Source: Xanthostigma xanthostigma
Taxonomy: Eukaryota > Arthropoda > Insecta > Raphidioptera > Raphidiidae
Assembly (NCBI GenBank): GCA_963575645.1
Contig: OY754473.1
Coordinates: 4,092,001-4,156,000, forward strand
Direction: 5' to 3'
Length of the DNA: 64,000 bases
Shown here: piece after piece, positions 32,272 to 43,897 of the stretch
Layout: each line of letters begins with the position of its first letter
How positions within the stretch are numbered: the first letter of the stretch is position 1
The notes under the pieces: model-generated
What the model was told of the DNA's origin: nothing
Seen by the model: the letters and a program-made list of their open reading frames with translations, nothing else
Database searches by the model: none
Program-made: the position numbers and the translations under genes

Positions 32272-33375
32272 CGGTGAGTCATTTAATGTTGAATGACACA
32301 CTGTAAGTGTAATAGTACTAAGCTTAACAGTGACTTAAACCATTCACATTGACGTCGTTGACAAAGATATAATATTGTAACAATAAACATTAGTATTGTT
32401 AAGCTTTTATTATACTTTATAGTTTATCCGAAATGCGAATAATATAAGATCAGTATCATATTAAAAAAACTCGGGTCGCAGTGCGAAACTCTGCCGACAA
32501 TATAGTGTATTTGCTTTTATAGGCAGTGTGGCTTTATTATATGAATTTAACTTTGTTTTTGGACAAAATAAAGAAAATTACCCCTTAATACACCCCTTAA
32601 AACAACATTTTTTTACTTAATTTCAATACTATATATCAATTCAACATCTGTACCAAATTATATACACCCTTCAGCATGTAAATCCATATCGGTAAACTTG
32701 CGTTTTCATAAAATTTGTAAGTCCGGTCCTATCGGGCCGATTTTTTTTAAATTTTAGCAGTACATTTTAATAATTACTAAAGGGTTAAATTTTAAATTTG
32801 AAACTATTCTGATAATTTTTTCGGTATTTTTGGGCCCGAAAACTTTTTTCAACCCCTAAATACCACCCTTAACATGGCCCGATTGGGCCCATTTTAAATA
32901 GGCTTCGTGCGGTGATGGATTCCAACGTGTGGACTAAATTTCGTTTAAATCGATTAAGTCTGTCGAGAGTTATCGTGCTAACACACATATATATATATAT
33001 ATATATAAATATATATATATATACATATATAAACATACTTTTCCAAAAATGGTGCCAAACTTCTTAGAAAGTTATGAAACGTCGAGAAATTTTGGTCCGA
33101 CCCCTAGGTCCCGCCATCCGACCGACGCCAATAGTGTAAGTGCCTTATGGCAAATACACTAATGAGCTCAGAGCTGAATGTGTGTATTGTGCTGTGCAAT
33201 GCTACGTAACTCATGAGCATGTATGATGACAGTTCACACCTCTGCAGTCTGCACTCTTGTGTAGTGCGTACTGTCTAGAGTCGCTCCTTTGAATGACTCG
33301 CTCTAAGTGACTCTTTTTCTTGAGCGGAGCGCACGGAGGTAGTTCCTAATAAAGAGTCATGTGGACACATCACTA
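32272..33375 (-). mobile_element. hAT-like family G element, copy 1, split by family E
   Basis: Right end GACACATCACTA matches the terminus seen at 54959 and 63909 (TAGTGATGTGTC in complement). Parts 32272-32400 (GAGTCATTTAATGTTGAATG) and 33165-33375 match the continuous copy at 54959-55504. Family E (32463-33161) interrupts it. The left end is missing. Confidence 0.7.
32463..33161 (+). repeat. Dispersed repeat family E, copy 2, with (TA)n tract
   Basis: Starts AAAACTCGGGTCGCAGTGCG and ends AAGTGCCTTATGGCAAATA. It includes a (TA)n microsatellite at about 32983-33030 that copy 1 lacks. Confidence 0.75.
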
Positions 33376-33759
33376 TCTCTATGGATTTAATATAACGGTA
33401 TTAGCTACAAGTTTAGAATCCATATGTGTGTGTGTCTGTGTGTGTGTTACTAAACCGCGTCATAGCCAACTGCTGGTTAAATATTTAAACTGTAACACAG
33501 TTAATTTCATATGAAAGAGAAAGTCAAACAACTTTTTGTTACACTTTAAGTACTTTTAGTATAGATATAATAAACTCGAGGTGATATGTAATAACCAGTG
33601 TCTGCTTGACCCGCGGATATTTGATTTAACCCTCTACACCACAAATTTATAATTTGCACTTATAACCTTGGCCTGTTCTTATGTCACTGTCATGTTCAGA
33701 AAAAAAAAGCGCGATGACTTTTTCATTATTACCTATCGAAAATATATATTGGGTAGTTC
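33376..33759. other. Intron sequence
   Basis: AT-rich with a short (GT)n tract near 33425. Nothing else recognised. Confidence 0.4.
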
Positions 33760-34720
33760 TTATTAATAAAGAAACGAGCTGGGACAGTTATAAATAATAG
33801 AACTGTTAAAATAAATGACGATATAGGACAGTTCTATTAAACCACAAAAGGGAACCGCAATAAATAATACGCAGACGATAAGGTTGGGTCTAGTTAAAAA
33901 AACAAACGATCTGGGAAAGTTGTAAATAATAAATAGAACAGTCCAAATTAACAAATACACAGTATAGGACAGTTCTATTAAATAAATAAACGGTTTGGGA
34001 CAGTTCCAATTAATACACAAATGATCTTAGACAGTTACAAAGAATAAATAGAACAGTCCAAATTAATAAAAAGACGATATAGGATAGTTCTATTAAATAA
34101 AGAAACGATATGGTACAGTTCTAATTATTAAACAAACGATTTTAGACAACTACACATAATAAAAAGATTAGTCCAAATTAATAAAAAGACGATATAGGAT
34201 AGTTCTATTAAATAAACAAACGAAATGGGACAGTTCTAATTATTAAACAAACGATCTCAGACAGCTAAACATAATAATAAGAACAGTCCAAATTAATAAA
34301 AAGACGAAATAGGATAGTTCTATTAAATAAATAAACGATATGGGACAGTTCTAATTATTAAATAAACAATCTTAGACAGCTACACATAATAAAAAGAACA
34401 GTCCAAATTAATAAATAGGCAATATAGGACAGTTATATTAAATAAACAGGCGATATGAAGCAGTTCTAATCAATAAACAAACTATCTGGAAGAGTTGTAA
34501 ATAATAAACAGAACAATCCAAATTGATAAATAGACGGCATAGGACGGATCTATTAAATAAATAGACGTTATTGGACAGTTCTAATTAATAAACAAACTCT
34601 CTGGGACGGTTACAAGTACTAAACAGAACCAAACTCACAAATAGACGATATAAGATAGTTCTATTAACTAAATAGGCGATATGGGACAGTTCTAAATAAT
34701 AATGAGACAATATGGGACAA
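33760..34720. repeat. Satellite-like tandem array, about 115-bp period (intronic)
   Basis: At least eight units with start points near 33814, 33953, 34073, 34188, 34303, 34419, 34532 and 34646. Each unit has about three diverged sub-units of roughly 38 bp, typified by GGACAGTTCTATTAAATAAA, GGGACAGTTCTAATTATTAA and AACAGTCCAAATTAATAAA. Middle units are the most alike, as expected for unequal exchange. Confidence 0.9.
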
Positions 34721-34979
34721 ATACGCTGTTCTATCTCTCCAATAAGAGTTGTGTAGAGGGAACAAACAATTTAGAACTGACAGAACTACTTCAGAACTGC
34801 ACCAGCAAACATATCTAGTTCAGTTCATAAATTGTAGACAGTATCTACACAATACAAGCAGCACAGTTTTTACGCATGGGATTTTAAGAACGGGGTTACT
34901 GTTTAGTTATAGTTCAGTTCAATGCTAATGGATTGTCCATTATAAGGTTAACTAAACGTGTGTTTATGGAACATTTTTA

Positions 34980-35425
34980 CTTAAGGCCGCTGCACACGAG
35001 GCTGGAAAAACTGTTTGGACTTCTGCTGGCTGGCAGGCTGGGTACGAGACTGGAAATGCCGTGACTGCGGACTCGCCTGCTAGCTCACAAGATTTTAAAA
35101 TTAAAACGGGCTATTTTTCTTGCTAGGTTTTCTGCAAGAATCAATCAGGAAACAGTATATTGTCACGTGGGTGACATGAACAAACGCCCACAAACCAACA
35201 TGGTGTCATTCTGCTCAGAGTCAGACAACAGACACGTTTTGCTCTATGTTTATAATTTTGAACAGTCACTGCGCGCGAACCAGATCTATCCCCAAAACAA
35301 GTTTGAAAAGACGTTTCGTGTGAAGCGAGCACATAAAGGGAATCAAGCAAACCAGCGCTAGACAAGAAGGCAAATTTAGCAAGGAATCTAGCGGCAAATC
35401 CTGTCTCGTGTGCAGCGGCCTTTAG
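34980..35425. mobile_element. TIR miniature element family F, copy 1
   Basis: Ends CTTAAGGCCGCTGCACACGA and TCGTGTGCAGCGGCCTTTAG. Interior includes AACAAACGCCCACAAACCAA and CAGACACGTTTTGCTC, shared in inverse orientation with 54551-55522. No intact ORF. Confidence 0.75.
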
Positions 35426-36540
35426 ACTGTGAAAGATTAAAGACCTTTCAGAGGCGTAACAACAATCCTATTATAGATTGTGAACGGGAATTACAGCTGG
35501 AGTCGATGCATTGATTATTTATTAAATCTTTTTGTTTCGAAAACGCCCCCTCAAGAAATTGTTACGTGTTTTCCTGTATTGTTGGAACAAGTATTGTGTA
35601 TATATAATACACTGTCTAAAAGTGGGTATACCAAACACAATTTTAATGTTTTTTTCGATGGACTTGTAGAATTGAATTTGAGTCACACTTAAAAATGGAT
35701 AAAAAAAGTATTTACGCATATTCAAATAACAAATTTCACTACCTCACTTGCGGAGAGGAATTTCCACAACACGAAATTATTTTCATGAGTGAATTACAGT
35801 TTCTAGAGTACGTCACCTTTGAAATTACAAAGGCTACATAAGAAAAAAAATTAGACGCATACGGGAGTCGAACCCGAAACTTTCAGAAACGTATAAAAAT
35901 ATTGTACACTAATATTTATTTACGAAGACAATTTAATGTACGTAAAATGTAGAAACATTAATTATATTTTTCTTGGTAAAAATAAAAAAAAATATTCACA
36001 ATGATACTGTACAAATTTTATGTGCCGTTTTTTTATGTGTCTGATTTTCTTGATACAAAAATGTCAAGATTTATTTTTTATTTTATTTTGGAGAAATCGA
36101 TTAGGTACAAATGAAATGATTTTAAAGGTTAACACCGACTGTGGTTATTTTATACAAGATTTATACAGGATATAGATTAACCCTGAGGTTAAATAATTTA
36201 ATTTGACGGTAAGAAATTAACATATTATTATACAACAAGATTGTTGGCACAATTTTGACTGGTTCTATCAATTATAAAGCGTTTGTTAGCACTACAAAAC
36301 ATCTAGGACTGCCAAAGCGTGTTTGTTGGACAAATTTTCGAACACCTCGAACTTGGTTCTAGCAATTACAGGTCTAGAATTAATATTCTAAAAGCCTTCA
36401 CAAGTAAAAAGTTTTGTTAAAAACATTCGTTTGTTAGAAAAAGAAAATTAAGTTTATTGTTTTTTGAAGTGAAAACTTCTTTAGCGGCGTTGTACACTTT
36501 TTTTGTAATGGGTAAAAAATGTTAAACTCGCGTCAGGACA
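35426..36540. other. Intron sequence
   Basis: AT-rich. A T-arm-like GGGTTCGACTCCCG on the minus strand near 35865 is too little for a tRNA gene. No exon recognised. Confidence 0.4.
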
Positions 36541-36546
36541 CGTGAC

Positions 36547-36632
36547 CTGATCGAAAATTCGTAAGACGAATGGAGAGTAGAGGTATGGGTAAACTGATCG
36601 AAAATTCGTAAGACGGATGGAGAGTAGAGGTA
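36547..36632. repeat. Two-copy tandem repeat, 47-bp period
   Basis: CTGATCGAAAATTCGTAAGA begins both copies, each ending GGAGAGTAGAGGTA. Confidence 0.9.
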
Positions 36633-36837
36633 ATATTCAAGTTTTCACTTTTGCAGGCACTCCCGGAGTGCAACCCGTCTTTTTTTTTTTGTAAATCAGA
36701 CGAGCCAACTGTTTAAGAATTGAGTTCTTTTGGAAATTCGCCTTTATTAGAAATGAAAAAAAAAATTACAAATGTCAGAAAAAATCTCTTACAATTAAAC
36801 CAAAAAATCTAGTTGTGTAAGAGGTATTATTTTACTG

Positions 36838-37420
36838 ACAATTTCTAACTACAACTTCTAATTCTGGTTTGGTTGTAATAGATCCGTCTGAATTGTCCGA
36901 AAAGTTCTAGAACAGTTCTTGAACTAATAACATGGTGAAAACAGAATTTTAACGTAAGTAACACTAATTCTGATTGGGTTCAAATAGTACTGGCTGAATT
37001 TTCCGAAAAGTTCTAGAACAGGTCTAGAACTTAGCCAACAAACACAACTAATAACATGGTGAAAACAGAATTCTAATCACAAGTAACAATTCTGAGTTGG
37101 TTCTAATAGTTTTGTCCGAATTGTTCAAAAGTTCTAGAATAGTTCTAGAACTTGACCAACAAACACAACTAATAACATGATGAAAACAGAATTTTAATTA
37201 CAACTAAGAATTCTATTTGAATTTTACAAATAGTTCTAGAACAGTTCTAGCAAATTTCCGAAAAGTTCTAGAGCTTGTCTAACAAGCACAGCTATTAACA
37301 TGGGTAGAAAACAGAATTCTTACTACAAGTAACAATTTTGATTCGGTTCTAATAGTTCTGTCCGAAAAGTTCTAGAACAGATTGGGGACTTGGTCAACAA
37401 ACATTAATAACACTGTTGGA
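36838..37420. repeat. Minisatellite of about 120 bp with TTCTAGAAC motifs (intronic)
   Basis: Five diverged units share AAAAGTTCTAGAACAGTTCT, CCAACAAACACAACTAATAA and CATGGTGAAAACAGAATT. TTCTAGAA occurs about six times. The motif matches two inverted nGAAn half-units of a heat-shock element. Confidence 0.85.
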
Positions 37421-38029
37421 TACAAACAGGTTAACACGTTTTCGAAATGCGTTTGAAAGTGTGGTTACGAAAATAATTGTTATTATTGTTAATTTAACGC
37501 TACAATAATTAATAATAAAATATTGTTTTATTGTCCGTTACTTTTAGCTCTATTGTGAGTGTATTTTTTTCCAAATTCTCGACAGTAATTAAGTATAATA
37601 ACATTGGGAACAATTTAGAGATGACAGTGTTTAAAAAACAAACAATTTGTAGTGAAAACAAAAATTAAATATTTCGTAACAAAAACATAAACAAATTAAC
37701 AATGTTTTGTTTTCAGATTCTTTGTTTTGGAAAATGTGTTTACATTGAACTGTCGGCTAAATGTCTAAAAATTGTATAAGAAAAACATTAAATAATAAAA
37801 AAGTAAGTAGATTACAATAATGAATAAATATTAGTTCATAATAATAAATGTTTAACCGTTAACTTGCAACAATATACGAATTCACTTTCATTAGTGAATT
37901 ATTACATTTTCTATGTTACAAAACACTAATCAAAATATAACTCGAAACTCCCAGAGTCTTAGAAGGTACGAATTTCCCTTGCGTTTACAAAACTACTTTT
38001 TTTGTGTTTCAAAACTCGTCGTGGTCTGA
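37421..38029. other. Intron sequence
   Basis: AT-rich; nothing recognised. Confidence 0.4.
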
Positions 38030-38325
38030 AAATTAAGTTAGTTGCTCAAAATGCCCACCCAGTTGCTGTATACATAGTCTAGCTCTTCTTAGCACGAATA
38101 AATACTAATGGTGATTCACAGCCACCTGGTCTTTTTAATAATAACAAAACCAACAGCCGAACCTAATACCTGCATTAGTGGGCTTACTTATTTAAAATTT
38201 CAAAGGCTTCTAGCTCAGTTAGGATAGCGTTCCTGGTATATGTTCATTAGACATTTTTGACTTGAAATCACCCCAGCAACACAGTCCCAGGCTATGGCAG
38301 TCATGTCGTGGGACACCCTGTATAT
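38030..38325. mobile_element. Partial copy of the CAGG(A/G)TGTCCCACGACATGA TIR element
   Basis: Shares GCTCAAAATGCCCACCCAG, AATAACAAAACCAACAGCCG and the right terminus CATGTCGTGGGACACCCTG with the full element at 41686-42188. The left terminus is missing. Confidence 0.75.
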
Positions 38326-39234
38326 AGTGTACTAAAGCGATCTAAAAATCTTGACTTCCAATCAAAATTTTCGAAAAAATTCACCAGCCCAAATTCTAAA
38401 TACACTTTTTCCTGGGTTAGAAGATGTTAAAGTCAACAAACCTTATAAAAACATATTATTAGTGATAGTATAGTTAGTCTTTGTTATTATTAAGCGCGGT
38501 TTTATGTATTTTAATTATTTACTTTAAATCGTGAAATAATAACGCGTTCTGTCGTTGAAGTGGGCGTGGCCACCAAATTGACGACGACTTTCTCAGAGCT
38601 TCGCGTGACCAAACCTTCCTGTGCGGCTCCCTGTGACCTTGGCCCCTGCTTTAATGCAATAATAATACATCACACAACAATAACAATTTGACATTGTTAT
38701 AATACACTTACTTATTTACATTTCACTCATTGTTATGAATTGTTAAACTGTAAATTAAACAATGTAATTGCACTGATGAAGAATTTGAAGCACCTCAACT
38801 GTGAAATATCTTAATTGGGGAATTTTAAAATTAAAATTACATTCTAAACAGCTGCAACAAAGACGTGTCATTAGATTGCTCGCATTTTAAATACAATGGA
38901 GTCACTTTTAATAATAGATATTAATGAATTATTATCTCGGATTTCTAAACTGAATTGCAATTTAATTGTTGAAGTGAATATATTTTAATAATTTGAATGT
39001 CTGAAGATTCGACATCCATACAATACTTCATGGGTCTAGTAATTTCAATAATATAAATCTAAATTATTTCTATTGTTTGTTTTATGACGTCGTGTCTACA
39101 AGGAACAGAAATCTGAAAAAAAGCTATTCTTCATTTTTGCAATTAATTCAGAAACTCAAAAAACAATCAGCAGCACTAAATATCGACGCAGCATCGCTGA
39201 AAAAAAGGTGTATTTCTATTAGCAACTAGTTTAC
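38326..39234. other. Intron sequence next to the 39235-41109 exon
   Basis: AT-rich, with a more GC-rich patch at 38560-38650. No exon recognised in phase 0. Confidence 0.4.
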
Positions 39235-41109
39235 CTTTAGTTTGGCTCGTTTCTGAAGCAGCGCTTTGAACGGTTCAGGATAGTTATCCGATTCCGCGAT
39301 TTCTTCTTCCTTCTTCGTCTTCTCAGGTTTGACTTCTCTATGCCTGGATGCACCTCTGGCTCTTCCACGTTCCGTAGAAACACTCACTTCGAGCGACTCC
39401 CTGGAAGCATTTTTCTGCGTTTCTTCTTCACTACTACCAGAAGGTTTTCTCGAAGAAGGAGTCCTTCTTCTGTACCCGGTAGATCTAGAAGTTGTTGTAT
39501 TATTTCTTGTCGATTCTGTGACTTCATTATAATTTTTCTGAGTCGGCCTGCGCCCTCTCGAAGTCGTACGAGGAGTGTTTTCTTTAGATTTTTCACGCGG
39601 TTCGTATTTCCTCGTAGAATTTCTTCCAGACGGTTCGCGAGGTTTTATAGTCGATCGAGTAGTTCTTCCAGCCGATCTCGATGTGAAGGTTTGTATCGTG
39701 GTATACTCTTCAGGAACTTCGGTAATTGTAGTTCTTTGATGTACACGTTCGGGATAGTTCGATTCGACAAAGTCCGTATCACCACTACTACTTCTACGAG
39801 AAGCGACATTCCTTCTTTGTGAAAGTTCGCTTCTACTGATTTCAGGAGATTCGGTTTCAGCTTCAATATTTCTCTGTGAACTAGTTCTTCTCGATGGGTC
39901 CACTCTTCTGCTACTGATTTGACTTTCAGAAGGCAAGGTATCAATATTACTGCTTCTAAGCGGAGCTACATTTCTTTTTTGAGTACTTTCGCTTCTCCTG
40001 CTTTCACTAGAGTCAGTTTCAGCATCAGCGTGTCTCCGTGAAGCGGTTTTTCTTGTCGGTTCCACACTTCGGCTTATTATTTTACTCTCAGAAGTCACGG
40101 TATCAACATTGGCACTTCTTCGTGCTGTTTCAAGTCTTCGACCATTTCGACGACTAGATTTTTCAGTCACAGCTAATGTGATCTGGTCATTTATATTTCT
40201 AACTTCGTTCCTTCGAGACGATCGCCTTGCACTTTGGGTAACTTTCTCGGTTACAGGAATTTCAGTCGTAAAATCTTCAGATTTCTTCAGTTCCATAGTC
40301 ATCAGCGGTAATACTTCGATATTATCGATTGCTGTTGGAAAACTTTCGTTTTCAACCAAAACATCCGATCGGCGATTGTTATTAAAGACAAAAGAATCAT
40401 CAATATTTACTGTTTTTTTATTAGTTTCCAAGTCACCAGATAACATGGGCGGTCCTCTTTTTTGAAAATCCGGCGAAGGACTCGAAACTTCGTTCGATCT
40501 ACTCGAATACGAATAAAGTTTCGGTTCTGTGATTTGTTCCGATTCATTTTCATGGACTTCAATAACTCTCTGAGAAGTATTTTCAACGAGTGCCGAAGCC
40601 TTCTTATTCTTCCTGATCTCATTTATTTCAGTCGAGACTGTTTCGGTATTCGGTGCTCTCGTTCTTGATCTCGATTTGCCACGCTTTTCTTCGGGTTTGA
40701 CTGTCGTTTGTTCCTCACTCGGTCTTCTTCGTGTCACGACTACCCTCGATCTGGTAGGTTTTGATTCGGGCTCCTGTGTAGGTTTCCTTCCTCTAACATT
40801 TTGCTGTTGTACTTTCTCGGAAGCGATAGCCGAAGCTTGCCTCAAGGTACTGTCCGTAACTCGGCGTGAGTATTTATACTCGTGTTCCCTCGGGACGTCG
40901 TCAATAACTTCCTCGACTTCGTAAGGTCGTTCGGTACTCCGTCTGGATTCATGCTCTATCCTACGACTCGAAGATTTTGGCCTTTCGGAAGATTTTAACG
41001 GTTTCGTTTCGGGGTCTTTTGGGTTCGAAGCTTCTACATATTCGGGCGTCAACGAGAATTTCGTTTTTCCTCGGCTCGTGAATATTTTTTGTGTGGTTGT
41101 TTCGGAATT
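39235..41109 (-). CDS. Arg/Ser/Glu-rich exon of the large gene
   Basis: 625 codons, phase 0 at both ends. Acceptor TTCTGTTCCAG, donor AAG|GTAAAC. It starts NSETTTQKIFTSRGKTKFS, LTPEYVEASNPKDPE and continues as a highly charged, disordered sequence rich in RR, SR, ER and TR dipeptides. Residues about 330-440 contain a 54-residue unit repeated twice (30 of 54 identical) and a degenerate third. The end, YPEPFKALLQKRAKLK, is more ordered. Cysteine is absent. Codon usage and GC content clearly exceed the flanks. The basic character contrasts with the Thr-rich downstream exons; composition alone does not say whether it is extracellular matrix or another disordered scaffold. Confidence 0.88.
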
Positions 41110-41157
41110 CTGGAACAGAAACATGAACTAATGAAACACGAATACAATATTTTCATT

Positions 41158-41361
41158 AAAAAAATTGGTTGTCTGTAAAGTCGGTTTACGGACGATAGTT
41201 TTACGTGATAACGTATTCCGCTCGAATATCATATTTAATAATCACGCACAGGGTCAGGCGGAACGTTAGGAACGTTACACTTTTTCGTGCATGCAGCCGG
41301 TGTTACATCTTTTTATATTGACGTGATTCATCAATTTATAAGACGTTATCACGTCAAAAAG
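41158..41361. repeat. Dispersed repeat family K, short copy
   Basis: AATTGGTTGTCTGTAAAGTC start, CAGGGTCAGGCGGAACGTTA core, and an inverted pair ACGTGATAACGT / ACGTTATCACGT near the ends. Longer copies: 50945-51690 and 55937-56538. Confidence 0.75.
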
Positions 41362-41685
41362 ATTTTTCTCTTTGAATATTCAAGAGACATGATAGTTTAA
41401 ATTTTCTTTAATCATTTCAGAGATAGAAACTACAAACAATTATATTTCATAATATACATATGGATATCCTTTTCTTTGTTTATAATTCTATTTTTATAAA
41501 ACGTATTGAAACAATCGAAGGTAGGTAACCAGTCGCTTAGATAAACGTTACAAATATCTTGTATTGCGAAAGTTACGTTGTCAGCGGACAGCGCGAGCTA
41601 TAACTATAACAGTTAACTATAACGATCAGCCATTCACTGTCCACTGAGTCACCGACGACGTCAGTCCAGATTAGTCTGTTATATA

Positions 41686-42188
41686 CAGGATGTCCCACGA
41701 CATGACTTCCATAGCCTGGGACTGTGTTGCTGGGGTGATTTCAAGTCAAAAATGTCCAATGAACATATACCCGGAACGCTATCCTAACTGAGCTAGAAGC
41801 ATTTGAAATTTTAGATAAGTAGTAGTAGGAATTCCCTACTAATTTAAAAACTATTTAAAAATAGATCGCTTTATTGAATTAGTTGCTCAAAATGTCCACC
41901 CAGTTGCTATAAACATAGTCTAGCTCTTCTTAGAATTGAAGTGGTAGCTCTGCGAAGAGTCTCAGGATTAGCACGAATAAATACTAATGGTGATTGACAA
42001 CCACCTGGTCTTTTTAATAATAACAAAACCAACAGCCGAACCTAATACCTACATTAGTGGGCTTTCTTATTTAAAATTTCAAATGTTTCTAGCTCAGTTA
42101 GGATAGCGTTCCAGGTATATGTTCATTAGACATTTTTGACTTAAAATCACAGTCCCAGGCTATGGCAGTCATGTCGTGGGACACCCTG
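41686..42188. mobile_element. IS630-Tc1-mariner-type miniature element
   Basis: Ends CAGGATGTCCCACGACATGA / TCATGTCGTGGGACACCCTG in near-perfect inversion, with TA at 41684-41685 and 42189-42190. Interior keeps the C-terminal codons of a transposase on the minus strand (41871-41972). Confidence 0.85.
41871..41972 (-). pseudogene. Transposase C-terminal remnant
   Basis: Translates ANPETLRRATTSILRRARLC, L-stop-QLGGHFEQLIQ and a final TAA. The GGHFExL ending with an upstream N-P-E-x-L-R-R is the usual C-terminus of a group of insect IS630-Tc1-mariner transposases. One internal stop. The rest of the gene is gone. Confidence 0.7.
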
Positions 42189-42446
42189 TACAGATTGCTC
42201 ACAAAAAAATAACTTTACATTTTGATGCGTAACTACCATTTCAACTCTACAAGTAAGGAATGGTACTAATTTTAACGAAAATTCACTCTTCGAAATTTTA
42301 CAATCTACCCTAATATCTGCCTGTCTTTCCAAGTCATTCAAAAGGCTCCTGTTGACCTAGGAAGCTGGAACTTTGCACACTTATAAGTATAGACCACGGG
42401 ACAGAACCTAACAGAGCCGGATTTTTGATTTTCTCTACTGGGGAAG

Positions 42447-42909
42447 TGACAAACTCCTTAAAAGTTAAAACGTCGAAATTACTTAGAAGGTTTACCTTGT
42501 TGCTTATACAATGATACACTCTAAATAACGACACATCCACTCTAAATAACGACAAAAATACGTCATCATTAAGCAATAAACAGTACTTGTTTGTTATTTT
42601 GTTGCTTTGTTGTCGACACCATGCGTACCAAAGATTATTTTGTTTGTTGGGATTATCTTTCATATGTTTAGCTCAGCTGCTTATCGATAGGTTATCATAT
42701 TCTTTGTTGCCCACAAACTTGCAAAAAAGTTTTATTAATACGTGCAATAGAGGCGGGAGAAAAGATAAGTGATGTTGGAAGACGCTTTGGATTCAGTCGC
42801 TCGATCGTATCGACAATGTGGAAGAACAAATTAATGGATTATTTCTTCTCTCCGTTTAACGACACAAAGTGCACAGTCCCTTGAGTGTCGCTATATAGAG
42901 TTTACACTG
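42447..42909 (+). mobile_element. Tigger/pogo-like deletion derivative, copy 2
   Basis: Same layout as 28487-29039, with right end AGAGTTTACACTG. Transposase codons are further eroded: the start region is missing and the frame resumes at GCAATAGAGGCGGGAGAAAA. The left terminus is absent. Confidence 0.75.
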
Positions 42910-43334
42910 TATGTTAAGTAATCAAACAAATTGACTGTTATTTTTTTAGCGTCAGCTGTTAATATTTTGGAAAGATCAACTTTCGGTATTCTTCCACTTA
43001 AGAGATTGCAACTGCATAACTCAGCATCAGCTGTGAGTTTCGGACGATGTCTACTTTATGAATGCTTTTATTTTTGAAGTGGTCAACTTTCTCTACCTCA
43101 TATAGTTGCAGTAAACCACAAGTTATACATTATTAGGTCCAACTATATATGCTCATTAACGGAAGATATTGAGTTAAATCACACGATGATCGAATGAATG
43201 CCGACAGTGCAGTAAGAAATAGGTACAGGGTGCGGTCAAAAGATTTGTTTTTTTTTTGTTGACGAAACAAACGAACGAAAGTACATCGACCTGCAGAATA
43301 CAGATCAATTAATCAAGAAAAAAAAACAGTAGGT

Positions 43335-43454
43335 TGCGTAACAAGTGTGAGAAGGTATTTTTTTTAAAACGAGTGCAAAGATAGTTGGAGGCGCCCTGGG
43401 CGGATACTAGTTTAAAAATAACCGCAGCGGTATACCTTCTCACACTTGTAACGC
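43335..43454. repeat. Short inverted-repeat element, about 120 bp
   Basis: GCGTAACAAGTGTGAGAAGG faces CCTTCTCACACTTGTAACGC. GC-rich centre (GGAGGCGCCCTGGGCGG). Confidence 0.75.
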
Positions 43455-43717
43455 ACGATCCTTATTATTACGGTAACGAATGTGCGTAAAAAGTGAACCA
43501 CAAAAATAAACAAATTGAACTTTTTACAAAAAAAACACTAAAAAAATTTAATTAATAAAGTTTTTTACACATCTACTTTTATTGAATTAGCGCCGACCTT
43601 AAAATTTTATTGACATCCTCAACGACAACAGAGAAAATATTGGAAAATTATTCAAAATCCGGAAAAATACTAATCTTTTTAGCGAAATCTAAGCATCGAT
43701 TAAACCTCTTTACTTAC

Positions 43718-43753
43718 AGCAACGTATTCTATACCTGGAGCTAATGGCCTTTG
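43718..43753 (-). CDS. Tentative 12-codon upstream exon of the large gene
   Basis: Acceptor CTTCGGCAG with a T-rich tract about 15 bases upstream; donor GCT|GTAAGT is a strong match. Phase 0 both sides, encoding QRPLAPGIEYVA. It would join in frame to NSETTTQK. The surrounding sequence is not an obvious repeat. Proposed from splice signals only. Confidence 0.35.
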
Positions 43754-43897
43754 CTGCCGAAGCCTCAAAATAAAAAAAAAATATGATTTGCTACTTTTTA
43801 GTTATTTTTAAGGGGGTTCAATATTTTTTTTTTTTGAAAGATTTTTATTTTTGCCCCGCTCTATTGCCCACTAGCGTGGAAATAAACGTCGAATAAT

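Noticed and set aside
35855-35925. Possible tRNA on the minus strand
   Set aside because: Only a T-arm-like GGGTTCGACTCCCG is present; no acceptor or D arm pairs.
33760-37420. CRISPR-like arrays
   Set aside because: The tandem units have no unique spacers of constant length; they are satellite and minisatellite DNA in an intron.
39329-39822. Plus-strand ORFs opposite the 39235-41109 exon
   Set aside because: Arg/Ser/Phe-rich shadows of the minus-strand coding exon.
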